Source of the DNA: Rubripirellula sp.
Lineage (GTDB): Bacteria > Planctomycetota > Planctomycetia > Pirellulales > Pirellulaceae
NCBI GenBank assembly: GCA_029245125.1
Contig: JAQWPZ010000212.1
Coordinates: 1 to 32,676 of the forward strand
DNA length: 32,676 nt
Direction: 5' to 3'
Shown here piece after piece: positions 25,376 to 32,676 of the stretch. The notes beneath the pieces were generated by a model. It saw only the letters and a list, made by a program, of their open reading frames with translations, searched no databases and was not told the origin of the DNA. How positions within the stretch are numbered: position 1 is the first letter of the stretch; every line of letters begins with the position of its first letter. Position numbers and translations under genes: made by a program.

Positions 25376-26394
25376 CATCATCGAACGCTGCTGAATCGAC
25401 CGAAGCGATCATTGACGTTCGCGGGCTTAAGAAACGCTACAGCGGGTCATGGTTCAATCGCAGAACCGTTGATGCGTTGCGTGGAGTCTCCTTAACCGCG
25501 AGTGGTGGTGAAGTTTTTGGCCTACTCGGACCAAACGGTGCTGGCAAGACAACGCTCATCAAGATTTTGCTAGGTGTCGTGAAACCCAGCAGCGGCACTG
25601 CATTCGTGTTCGGTGAGCCCGTTGGGACCTCCGCTGCCCGTCGGCGCGTCGGCTACCTCCCAGAGTCACTCCGTGTTGATCGGCACCACACGGCGCGATC
25701 TGCGTTGCGCTACTACGGCCGATTGAGCGGAATGTCCCCCAGACAGATCGCGAAGCGTAGTGATGAGTTGCTTGATCTCGTTGGGCTAGCCGGCCGTGAT
25801 CGTGAATCAGTGAAACGATTCAGCAAGGGAATGTACCAACGTCTTGGGTTGGCCCAAGCCTTGATACATGACCCGGACTTGTTGGTACTGGATGAACCAA
25901 CCGACGGCCTCGATCCTTTGGGACGGAATGAAGTCCGAAAAGTGATTGAGCGGTTAAGAGACGACGGCAAAACAATCTTCTTAAATAGTCATATCCTGCA
26001 AGAAGTTGAGGTGATCTGCACACGTGTAGCGATCCTCAGCAAAGGGGAGATCTGTGGAAGCGGCAGCATTGAGGAATTATCGTCGGGCTCGGTAAACGGA
26101 CGAGTCACGCTCGATGTGATGGTCGACGAAGAAACAATGAACGGTGAAGCAGCACCAGCGAAGTTCGTTAAGTGGTTGGGCTTGGCTGATTCAGTCGATC
26201 TCGAGGTCACAGCAATCGCAGGTGATGGTCGATCTCATCGCGTCAGTGCAATGCTAGATTCCCAGGCCAAAATCGACGCTGCGGTCGATCGCCTACGGCA
26301 GGCGGGAGTTTCGATCATCAGTCTGGAAGCCCAACGAGAAACGCTAGAGGATACTTTTATGAAGTTGGTCTCAGGCTCAGAGGCGGCTAACTAA
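25372..26394 (+). CDS. ABC transporter ATP-binding protein
   Basis: The product has 340 residues from GTG 25372, whose GTGA overlap with the preceding stop supports it over the ATG at 25282. Walker A is GPNGAGKTT (53-61), the signature is FSKGM (150-154) in place of LSGGQ, Walker B is LLVLDE (170-175), the D-loop is DGLDP and the H-loop His207 is in LNSHIL. The C-terminal 100 residues are a regulatory extension typical of ABC-2 export ATPases. The stop overlaps the permease start (TAATG at 26392-26396). It powers the permease encoded next; the substrate is unknown. Confidence 0.95.
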   Translation: MTSSNAAESTEAIIDVRGLKKRYSGSWFNRRTVDALRGVSLTASGGEVFGLLGPNGAGKTTLIKILLGVVKPSSGTAFVFGEPVGTSAARRRVGYLPESLRVDRHHTARSALRYYGRLSGMSPRQIAKRSDELLDLVGLAGRDRESVKRFSKGMYQRLGLAQALIHDPDLLVLDEPTDGLDPLGRNEVRKVIERLRDDGKTIFLNSHILQEVEVICTRVAILSKGEICGSGSIEELSSGSVNGRVTLDVMVDEETMNGEAAPAKFVKWLGLADSVDLEVTAIAGDGRSHRVSAMLDSQAKIDAAVDRLRQAGVSIISLEAQRETLEDTFMKLVSGSEAAN

Positions 26395-28727
26395 TGCGTC
26401 CGTACGCTGCCGTCATCCGCGATTCCTTCCACGCAGCCTTAACGTCGCGTGTTCTTTGGATTGCCTTCGTTGCCATCTGGCTCTTGCTTGCTGCCCTTTC
26501 GCCAATCGGTTACCGCGAAGATTTCACGACCCGCTTTCGGGGCAATGATTTCAATAACGGCACTCGCATGAAAGCGATGCTGGCTCAAGGCTTGGCCGAC
26601 CCCGAGCAGGAGGGCTCCGCGACTGCGAATTTAGCGAATGCGATGCCCGAGGAATTGCGGCAGCAACTGCGACGGGTGGCCGAAGGCGATGACGTTCTCA
26701 TCCAAGTGCGGGTCCTCGCCTCCGCACTCAATGACATGCTTGATGAGGAGAGTTGGTACGACGCCGAAGCCTGGAAATCAACACTGCGGTTCAAAGAACT
26801 AAGAGAACTGGACGAGCTCGCCGACGAAGAACTTGATGAGTCCACCCGCCGCCGACGTGCTCGACTTCGAATCGAAGCTGCCTTGCCGGGCGTGTTCGTG
26901 ACCAGATCAGCAAGGTCGGTTCTGTTGACCTATGCAGGCATGGATTTCCCTGCAGACCTTGCAATCGACAAGACGCAGTTCGGTTCACTAATTAACCAAT
27001 TTGTATTTCCGTTAATCATTGACTGGCTGCTCGGATTCATCCTCCTTTTCCTGGGAATCTTGGTCACCTCGTCAATCATTCCGGACATGCTTCAGCCCGG
27101 CTCACTGCACTTGTTGCTCAGCAAGCCGATCTCTCGCACACTCCTGCTGCTCAGCAAATTCCTAGGAGGTTGCGCCTTTGTCTTGTTGTGCGTTACACAA
27201 TTAGTGATTGGCCTGTATTTGGTGGCTGGTTTACGCCTCGACGTCTGGAACCTCCGCTTGCTGTGGTGCATTCCCGTTTCGGTGTTTTTGTTTTCCGTTT
27301 TCTTCAGCGTTTCAGTGCTGGCTGGACTCCGGTGGCGATCACCAATTTTGGCGATCGGCGTGACAACCATTTTCGGCACCATCTGTTTCATCACCGGTAT
27401 CCTGGGCGAATTGTCAGACGGGTTCATACGGAACCCTGACGAGATCCGTGGAGTGGCAATTGCCGGTAAAAATGTATTTGCTTCGACCGAGGGTGGAGGC
27501 CTGAAGCGGTTTAACGAGGAAGACAATGCATGGCTGGCAATCTTCAAATCCAACGCAATCAATGCAGACCGAGTCCTGAACCCGATCCCGCTTGGCGATG
27601 ACATGGTCGCTACCGCGGTGGTACGAGCTGGTCGCTTCAATCCGTTTGGGGCAGGTCCACCCGACCTGCTTGTCCTCAGCGAGGCGTACGACTGGGAATC
27701 GGAACCGAGCCTGCGATTGCCAACAGCAACCAGTCGCCTGTTCCTGGGAGGTGATTCGGTCTTGTCCATGAACACTAGCGATCTCGCGACAGCAAGCGTT
27801 CAGAATGTCCTGCAAGTCGCCGGAGAAACCGAACCCGAGGAGGAATCGAAAACCGAGGAAGCCGACGAGGGTTGGCTCTCGAAACTTAACAACATGATGG
27901 GTGGAGCAACGTCTGGGTTCTCGCCAGTGCTACCTCCTCGAATGGCAATCTCAAAGCCACGTGATGTGGCCTTTGACCCGGCGGGGAAATGGATCATTGC
28001 TATCAGCAGTGGACGCCTGACGCGACTTGAGCCGTCAACAGAAAACCCATCTCAGCGTTGGACCCTCCGCGCTGAACGCTTGCTCGAAGGCGAAGTATCC
28101 AAACAGGCAACGATCGCCGTCAGCGGTAATCAGGTGCTGGTCGCTCGCAGTGAATCACCACTGATGATTTTTGATGCGATCTCGTTCGAACCGGTTGGTG
28201 AGCCCTTGGACCTCTCCGATTCGCTGATTCCGGATGAAGCACAGCCACTCGGAAACGGAGGCAGATTCGCCCTGCTCACCAGCGATGGCCGATGTCGAAT
28301 CATCGAACCCAAAGGGGAATCAGCCACCTACGAGGTCTCGCAAACTCTAAGCCAAAAAGAAATCGAAGCATTGTATTTCCATGCCACGAACAATGAATTG
28401 CTGATTGCTCACCACATCGACCAAATTGATTTTCTTGATGCGAACGATTTCTCGGTGAAACGAACAATTCGCCCCAGTCTCGCCGAATGGCGGCTGATCG
28501 ATAAGTACGTTCTCACCCCTTTGCGAATTATCGTTCCGCAAACGGGTGAACTCGGGGAACCCATCAGCGCCCTGATCAGCGGTAAATCAGCAATTGTTGT
28601 GAATGCACCGAACGGTGAAGATCGGGTAATCCGCTACAACATCGCTCGTCCGCTCCTTAGCTGTACGATTTTCTTGCTGGTAATGATGGCGGTTGGCTGC
28701 ACCTACTTTGCAACACGTGATTTTTAA
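26394..28727 (+). CDS. ABC-2 type permease with a large extracytoplasmic propeller-like domain
   Basis: The product has 777 residues, far longer than a usual ABC-2 permease. Predicted transmembrane helices: about 19-38, 203-226, 256-280, 288-311, 318-338 and 751-771. With the N-terminus inside, the 39-202 loop (charged, helical, many Glu and Arg) and the 339-750 segment both face outside. The large segment has repeating strand patterns (VAIAGKNVFAS, RLFLGGDSVLSM, DVAFDPAGKWIIAISSGRLTRLE, IAVSGNQVLVARSE, RFALLTSDGRCRIIE) like a WD40- or PQQ-type propeller, interrupted by an acidic linker (EPEEESKTEEADEG). I infer a permease that binds a substrate or partner outside the membrane. It is coupled to the ATPase by a one-base overlap. 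Confidence 0.85.
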   Translation: MRPYAAVIRDSFHAALTSRVLWIAFVAIWLLLAALSPIGYREDFTTRFRGNDFNNGTRMKAMLAQGLADPEQEGSATANLANAMPEELRQQLRRVAEGDDVLIQVRVLASALNDMLDEESWYDAEAWKSTLRFKELRELDELADEELDESTRRRRARLRIEAALPGVFVTRSARSVLLTYAGMDFPADLAIDKTQFGSLINQFVFPLIIDWLLGFILLFLGILVTSSIIPDMLQPGSLHLLLSKPISRTLLLLSKFLGGCAFVLLCVTQLVIGLYLVAGLRLDVWNLRLLWCIPVSVFLFSVFFSVSVLAGLRWRSPILAIGVTTIFGTICFITGILGELSDGFIRNPDEIRGVAIAGKNVFASTEGGGLKRFNEEDNAWLAIFKSNAINADRVLNPIPLGDDMVATAVVRAGRFNPFGAGPPDLLVLSEAYDWESEPSLRLPTATSRLFLGGDSVLSMNTSDLATASVQNVLQVAGETEPEEESKTEEADEGWLSKLNNMMGGATSGFSPVLPPRMAISKPRDVAFDPAGKWIIAISSGRLTRLEPSTENPSQRWTLRAERLLEGEVSKQATIAVSGNQVLVARSESPLMIFDAISFEPVGEPLDLSDSLIPDEAQPLGNGGRFALLTSDGRCRIIEPKGESATYEVSQTLSQKEIEALYFHATNNELLIAHHIDQIDFLDANDFSVKRTIRPSLAEWRLIDKYVLTPLRIIVPQTGELGEPISALISGKSAIVVNAPNGEDRVIRYNIARPLLSCTIFLLVMMAVGCTYFATRDF

Positions 28728-28970
28728 CAAAGGCCGCCCCACAAGCAGATCGCAGTGGTGCTCAGAATCACGCAGTTAACGTGTCGACGCCGGGCGATAG
28801 ACCTTCCCTGCTCACCCTCGAACACGATTTGACAGCGCGTCAAGTTCAGAGTGAGATCAATTGCCTATGCGTTGGCTTGAACAAGCGACTGGGCAGATCG
28901 AAAGCCTTCGCGATGCTCATTTCCCGAGGGAATCCTGGATTCGCTACGCGGGTTCAGCAAACAGCACGAC
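28728..28970. other. Convergent intergenic region
   Basis: This region lies between the permease stop and the stop of the secreted minus-strand protein. A small dyad TTGAC-agcgc-GTCAA (28829-28843) is present with no T-run. No other element is evident. Confidence 0.4.
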
Positions 28971-29798
28971 TTACGGAAAGTCCTTGCGGAACCTGCTTAG
29001 TAATCGTGTTTCATCGGCTGGCAGCAGATACATCTTGCCGCGAATTGTTTTCGTTTCCCCTGGCTTCAATCCACCGATACGAAAATCGTTGTGAATGCAG
29101 GTGATTACCCCCTGAAAAACCTCTTGATAGGGCTCCCAGGCGACGGCCAGGATCATTTTCTCGTCAGCGGAGAAACACCCGGTCAACCCACTACTGGGTA
29201 CAAGCTTGCTGAGCGGACGTGGATTCACATCATTCCGATCAACTGATGCTGGGGCATAGACTTGCCCCGGCACATAACGGGCATCCAAAGCCCACGGTTT
29301 GGTTGGCAACCGTGTCAGCTTTCCATCAACCATCACAAAGCAATGGCGGATGTAGGGAGGATAAACCTCTCGGGCATCTTGGGGATCAGCACCAACAAAT
29401 CCATCCACTCGCATACAAGGCTGTGCCCAATGCACCTGGGATTCCCGGTCCGTTGGGTTCGACGCTTTCACGATAAAAAAGACTTCATCATTCCCTGCTT
29501 CAATGACATGCCGCACGACGACGCCATCTTCGAGACGATCTTCAATCTCAAGACGTTTTCCATCCGGCGACGCGGAGACCAATTGACTCTGATGGGGAAT
29601 CACCGTCTCTCGCCAATCCCGGTCCGTTGAACCGGGACGGCAATATGCTTCCAGGTAATGCGTTCGGATTGGACCACCCGGAATGTGAGGCCCAATGACC
29701 TCCAAGAAACGATTTTCCCATTTCAACGTCAAAGTCGGCTCGGCAGCCAACGCGACCGATGCAACCAGGACCCACGACAACGCAAAAAGAATTCGCAT
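28971..29798 (-). CDS. Secreted protein of unknown function
   Basis: The product has 275 residues. It begins with a clear signal peptide (MRILFALSWVLVASVALA, cleavage after AAE or nearby), and AAGGAA lies 12 bases upstream of ATG 29798. The mature part is beta-rich: LTLKWENRFLEVIGPHIPGGPIRTHYLEAYCR, RLEIEDRLEDGVVVRHVIE, VFFIVKASNPTD, HWAQPCMRVDGFVG, SGLTGCFSADEKMILAVAWEPYQEVFQG and a late GGLKPGETKTIRGKMYLL. The last segment recalls proteins that manage sugar-like ligands on a beta-sandwich, but I do not recognise a family and assign no function. It is 117 bp downstream of the PQQ-repeat gene on the same strand, so the two may be co-transcribed. Confidence 0.8.
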   Translation of the reverse strand: MRILFALSWVLVASVALAAEPTLTLKWENRFLEVIGPHIPGGPIRTHYLEAYCRPGSTDRDWRETVIPHQSQLVSASPDGKRLEIEDRLEDGVVVRHVIEAGNDEVFFIVKASNPTDRESQVHWAQPCMRVDGFVGADPQDAREVYPPYIRHCFVMVDGKLTRLPTKPWALDARYVPGQVYAPASVDRNDVNPRPLSKLVPSSGLTGCFSADEKMILAVAWEPYQEVFQGVITCIHNDFRIGGLKPGETKTIRGKMYLLPADETRLLSRFRKDFP

Positions 29799-29915
29799 GG
29801 CGACACGATTCCTTGGTGAAACGAAAACAACACAAATCTACAACGGTACCGTTTCAGGGCAACGGTTGAAACGAACCAACCATCACCCCGTCAACAGATG
29901 CACTTGGCCTGAGAG

Positions 29916-31211
29916 TTATTTGATTCGATACATATGGCTTCGGCTGCGGAGCAAGAAACCGTCGCCAACGGGAACCAGACTGGCAACCGTAAAGGGTTCG
30001 GCGTCATCGACTTGGTTGACCGCAACGACTCCTGGCTCGGCCACATCGAGTGGACCGAGAACATAAGTCTTGCCATCTTCCTGCGTTACATACAGGTGAT
30101 TACCGGCGATCAGCGGCGAGCTACTAAAACTCGATCGCGATCTTGGTAATTGAGTGCTCCAAATCGTCTTGCCGGTTTCCAGCTCAAGACAGGTAACGGT
30201 CCCTCTGCTCGACTTCCCATCAGACACCACATAGACGCGTCCTCGCCAGGCTGCCGGTGTCGGCACATCGCTACCCAGGTCGTCGCGGAACCAAGCGATC
30301 GCTTGGTCACCCTTGCCGCCGGCCAAATCATCCATCCGCACCGCGGTAAGTGTCGCCCCACGTGCGTAAGGGCAAACGATCACGTTCCCCTGAGCAACCG
30401 GTGACGAGATCGAGCGAAAGTATTTTTCTTGATCGGGATTGAATCCACCCAGGCGGCCCAACTCCCGCCCCGTCGTCGCGTCATGCAGGGTGAGGTGATC
30501 AGCTCCCATGACGGCAAGTGAATCGTTTCCGTCGACCATCACACCGAGTGGTGTGGAATAGCTTTGGGCTGCTTCCTCCGGCGCCCCCAACATCCGATCA
30601 GTCTTCCACAGCAGGTTTCCCTTTTTCTTGTCCAATGCAACCAGATGACTCGGTCCAGACTGCATCACGGCGATGACCACAGCTTGGTCAGTGACTGTCG
30701 GGGAAGACCCTAAATCCCACCACAACGTGTCGGCACCAAACATTTCTTGAATGTTAATCGCCCAACGGACGCTGCCGGCAACATCAACACAAGCCAAATC
30801 GCCACTGCGAAAATAGGCGAAGATCGAGTCACCATCGACAACCGCTGATGGATTGCTACCACTCCCTTTGCGGTGCTTGCCACCCGTGTCATCACCTAGA
30901 CTGACTTGCCACTGCAATTTGCCGCTCTCGACGTCGATGGCGATCAAAGTGTTTTTTCCGTCCACGCCAGAGGTCACGTACGCGGTTCCCTCCGAGACAA
31001 CAGGCGTACTGCCTCCACGGCCGGGAAGCTCGATCTTCCATGAGACCCCAGCATCATCAGACCAATCGGTCGGATATTGATCACCGGAAGCGACACCATT
31101 TTGCTGGGGCCCCCGCCATTGAGGCCAAGACTCCTTGTCGGCCGCCGGTGAGAGTGGCGATGCCAATAGTGTTAGCCACGAAAAGCAAAGATATCGAATC
31201 AGTTTTCGCAT
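29916..31211 (-). CDS. Exported PQQ-like beta-propeller protein
   Basis: The product has 431 residues from ATG 31211, supported by AGGAGAA upstream; the longer frame to 31283 is unsupported. A signal peptide (IRYLCFSWLTLLASPLSPAA) is followed by SWPQWRGPQQNGVA, the opening of planctomycete PQQ-repeat proteins. Repeat blades are visible: GSTPVVSEGTAYVTSGVDGKNTLIAIDVESGKLQWQ, AVVDGDSIFAYFRSGDLACVDVAG, LVALDKKKGNLLWKTDR, GRVYVVSDGKSSRGTVTCLELETGKTIW and GNHLYVTQEDGKTYVLGP. This fits an eight-bladed propeller. The family includes BamB-like scaffolds and quinoprotein-like proteins, but no enzyme residues are evident. It is probably a periplasmic scaffold or carbohydrate-processing partner. Confidence 0.88.
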   Translation of the reverse strand: MRKLIRYLCFSWLTLLASPLSPAADKESWPQWRGPQQNGVASGDQYPTDWSDDAGVSWKIELPGRGGSTPVVSEGTAYVTSGVDGKNTLIAIDVESGKLQWQVSLGDDTGGKHRKGSGSNPSAVVDGDSIFAYFRSGDLACVDVAGSVRWAINIQEMFGADTLWWDLGSSPTVTDQAVVIAVMQSGPSHLVALDKKKGNLLWKTDRMLGAPEEAAQSYSTPLGVMVDGNDSLAVMGADHLTLHDATTGRELGRLGGFNPDQEKYFRSISSPVAQGNVIVCPYARGATLTAVRMDDLAGGKGDQAIAWFRDDLGSDVPTPAAWRGRVYVVSDGKSSRGTVTCLELETGKTIWSTQLPRSRSSFSSSPLIAGNHLYVTQEDGKTYVLGPLDVAEPGVVAVNQVDDAEPFTVASLVPVGDGFLLRSRSHMYRIK

Positions 31212-31584
31212 GGCGTTAGGTTCTCCTATCAGAAGTAAAAAAGGTGGGTAGATGTCCACAGACAAAATCGCTGGGACAGTCATGGCGGGATCAGGTCTGC
31301 AGGAAATTGGAACTGCAGGAAGTCGGATTATGCAGGATAAAGGTTATGCGAGATGCAGGGGCATGTGGGGTTCAGTGTTTCGCCAACGCGGATCGAGTTG
31401 AGCAAACGCGGATCGAATCGATCCTAAACGGGAAAAACTTGAAATTAAAAACGCCTCACCAAGAGCAGATCCTTCTGCCAGACGACAAGCTGAGTGCTAA
31501 GCCTTTACCGGAGGGACAGTACCGCTGCCGCGAGGGCGAATCGGTTCGGTTTCCGTGACATTTGATTCGGAACTAGCTGACGTC
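31212..31584. other. Divergent intergenic region
   Basis: This region holds the upstream sequence of the PQQ-repeat gene (minus) and leads to the promoter and leader of the gene at 31692 (plus). The frame at 31244-31558 has no protein character. Near-direct repeats of a short motif CGCGGATCGA occur at 31386-31420. Confidence 0.4.
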
Positions 31585-31593
31585 TGCTAAAAT
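31585..31593 (+). promoter_or_regulatory. Extended -10 promoter element
   Basis: TGCTAAAAT (31585-31593) matches the extended -10 pattern TGnTATAAT closely. The nearest -35-like TTGATT (31562-31567) is 20 bp away, a little far, but extended -10 promoters need it less. Predicted start is about 31600. Confidence 0.45.
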
Positions 31594-31605
31594 CTTAACG
31601 ATACA

Positions 31606-31682
31606 GGCTGCCCCTCGGGGGTAGCCGGATCGACACTCCGGTAAACTGTGCGTAGCAGTCCGTTTCCAAGTCGGTGAGCCGA
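31606..31682 (+). promoter_or_regulatory. Structured 5' leader of the gene at 31692
   Basis: Three successive hairpins lie in the predicted leader. GGCT-g-CCCC (31606-31614) pairs with GGGG-t-AGCC (31618-31626). ACTG (31645-31648) pairs with CAGT (31656-31659). TCGG (31671-31674) pairs with CCGA (31679-31682). The last can alternatively be CGGT (31672-31675) with ACCG (31686-31689), next to the start codon, so translation control is possible. I do not recognise a known riboswitch family. Confidence 0.4.
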
Positions 31683-31691
31683 GATACCGTA

Positions 31692-32676
31692 ATGATTCGT
31701 TTGGTCTTCCCTCTCGTTCTGCTTGGCGTCGTTGTTGCGGGACCTTTCCGCTGCGTTGGTCAGCAGTCACAAGCGGGCGACGAGTTCGAGCTGTCCTTCG
31801 AGCAATTCTCGCAAAAACGTTATTCCGATCGGCAGCAGGCGACCCTAGAGGCTTGGCGTCGCCGCGAACAATCTCGGAACCAAGTCCAACAAGCGACGCG
31901 GCACCCAGATCCCGAGGTGGCACGCCGAGCAAAGTGGATCCTCCGGCAATGGCAAATTGGTGCCGTCGCCGACACACCCCCTGAGATTTCTCGACTGCTG
32001 CAACGGAGCGAAGGCCCAGAAGCGATCGAAAGCCTGCTTGAGGTAGGACAATTCACGGCCGCCATCATCGCCATCGAAGAATCTGCTGGTACACCGAATG
32101 AGCGAGCGGTCCAGCAACGAATTGCCTCGGCACTTCAACGCCGATTCCCAATCTACGTTCACTTTGCGTTGAAGAGTAATTCGCTGCAACCATTGTTGGA
32201 ATTGATTGATGCGGTGGCAGATTCGACTGAATTAGCGATGTGCCGATTGCAGTTACTGCAACAGCTGGGAATGGAGGTTCCTGACGATGAACTGCTGCCG
32301 AAGTCATCCGTTCAGTGGCCACAAATGGAAACGCAGCGTACCACTGCAGCGCTCCTCGTCACTTTGGGAAGGATCGACGATGCCATCGAAGTAGCGAGGC
32401 AGTCGGTCGACCCGAACCTGTTGCACCAATGCCAAATGATCGGGTCGCTGTGGCGCGAAGCAGCTGCGGGGCAGAGCAAGCTGGCCGAGCAAGCGCAGGC
32501 AGGTGGGACCGAGTTTTTCACGCGTTGGGCAATGACCTTAATCGATGCCGAACGTGCTGGCGATGCTGCGCTAGTGCAGCAGGCCGTCGATGCCCTCAGC
32601 TCTGCACCGGTCGACAAGACGATCCCACTCGGCAACCAGTGGCGTTGGCAAACTCTCGCCAGTCATGGCTTTATCG
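31692..32676 (+). CDS. Exported helical-repeat protein, 5' part (open at window end)
   Basis: The frame from ATG 31692 is open to the last base, about 328 residues with no stop, so it runs on outside the window. A signal peptide (MIRLVFPLVLLGVVVAGPF) is followed by Glu/Gln/Arg-rich helical sequence: ELSFEQFSQKRYSDRQQATLEAW, EVARRAKWILRQWQIG, LLEVGQFTAAIIAIEES and ALLVTLGRIDDAIEVARQS. The helix pairs look like HEAT repeats at first (HPDPEVARRAKW) and TPR-like repeats later. Such proteins are usually scaffolds or binding partners in the periplasm; no enzyme motif is visible so far. A structured leader precedes it. Confidence 0.82.
   Translation, partial: MIRLVFPLVLLGVVVAGPFRCVGQQSQAGDEFELSFEQFSQKRYSDRQQATLEAWRRREQSRNQVQQATRHPDPEVARRAKWILRQWQIGAVADTPPEISRLLQRSEGPEAIESLLEVGQFTAAIIAIEESAGTPNERAVQQRIASALQRRFPIYVHFALKSNSLQPLLELIDAVADSTELAMCRLQLLQQLGMEVPDDELLPKSSVQWPQMETQRTTAALLVTLGRIDDAIEVARQSVDPNLLHQCQMIGSLWREAAAGQSKLAEQAQAGGTEFFTRWAMTLIDAERAGDAALVQQAVDALSSAPVDKTIPLGNQWRWQTLASHGFI

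Noticed and set aside
27092..27775. 227-codon minus-strand frame opposite the permease
   Set aside because: It is antisense to conserved transmembrane helices; Arg/Pro/Ser-rich composition is typical of a shadow frame.

Overview
The window looks like chromosome of a planctomycete of the Rhodopirellula/Pirellulaceae type. This is inferred from gene content and was not checked by a search. The signs are many exported proteins of planctomycete style: a Tat-exported sugar isomerase-like TIM barrel, a SASA-type esterase, a PQQ-repeat protein starting SWPQWRGP, and a membrane protein opening with NPYRPP. Genes are loosely packed, operons are short, intergenic gaps are often 300-700 bp, and Shine-Dalgarno sequences are often weak. 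No tRNA, rRNA, insertion sequence, phage gene or CRISPR array was seen.

Layout. 1-921 is the C-terminal part of a TonB-dependent receptor. 1051-5548 holds an exported nitrilase-family hydrolase (minus), a divergent exported TIM-barrel protein, a SASA esterase and a VOC protein. 5722-9087 (minus) is one 1121-residue multidomain enzyme: E1-alpha, E1-beta, a lipoyl domain and a ketoacyl-ACP synthase III. 9470-11565 (minus) encodes a secreted DUF1028 protein and a two-helix membrane protein. 12236-14304 is a GMC oxidoreductase/small-subunit pair with overlapping stop and start. 14581-15123 (minus) is a DUF3365 haem-binding protein, and 15450-17501 is ligA. 17589-19533 (minus) is a CBS / universal stress / BON group. 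20220-21752 is a protein with two degenerate GGDEF domains. 22072-22384 carries a sigma70-like promoter, a highly structured RNA of about 278 nt and an intrinsic terminator, with no protein gene attached. 22550-24244 (minus) is a histidine kinase/response regulator pair. 24932-28727 is a tightly coupled ABC export operon: a tail-anchored protein, an ATPase, and a permease carrying a large predicted extracytoplasmic propeller-like domain. 28971-31211 (minus) holds two secreted proteins. A gene with a structured leader, open at the window end, starts at 31692.

Most interesting points. (1) The orphan structured RNA at 22107-22384: promoter spacing, predicted start at the foot of the first hairpin, several strong stems and the terminator all agree, and its last hairpin shows a C-rich loop able to pair with Shine-Dalgarno sequences. 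(2) The E1-lipoyl-KAS III fusion, which has the parts to decarboxylate a 2-oxo acid, carry the acyl group and start a fatty-acid-like chain in one polypeptide, without an E2 acyltransferase or E3. (3) The permease-propeller fusion and its small tail-anchored partner. Several short tandem repeats occur. The two longest lie between genes and have periods of 16 and 17 bp, while the two inside genes have a frame-neutral 15-bp period.
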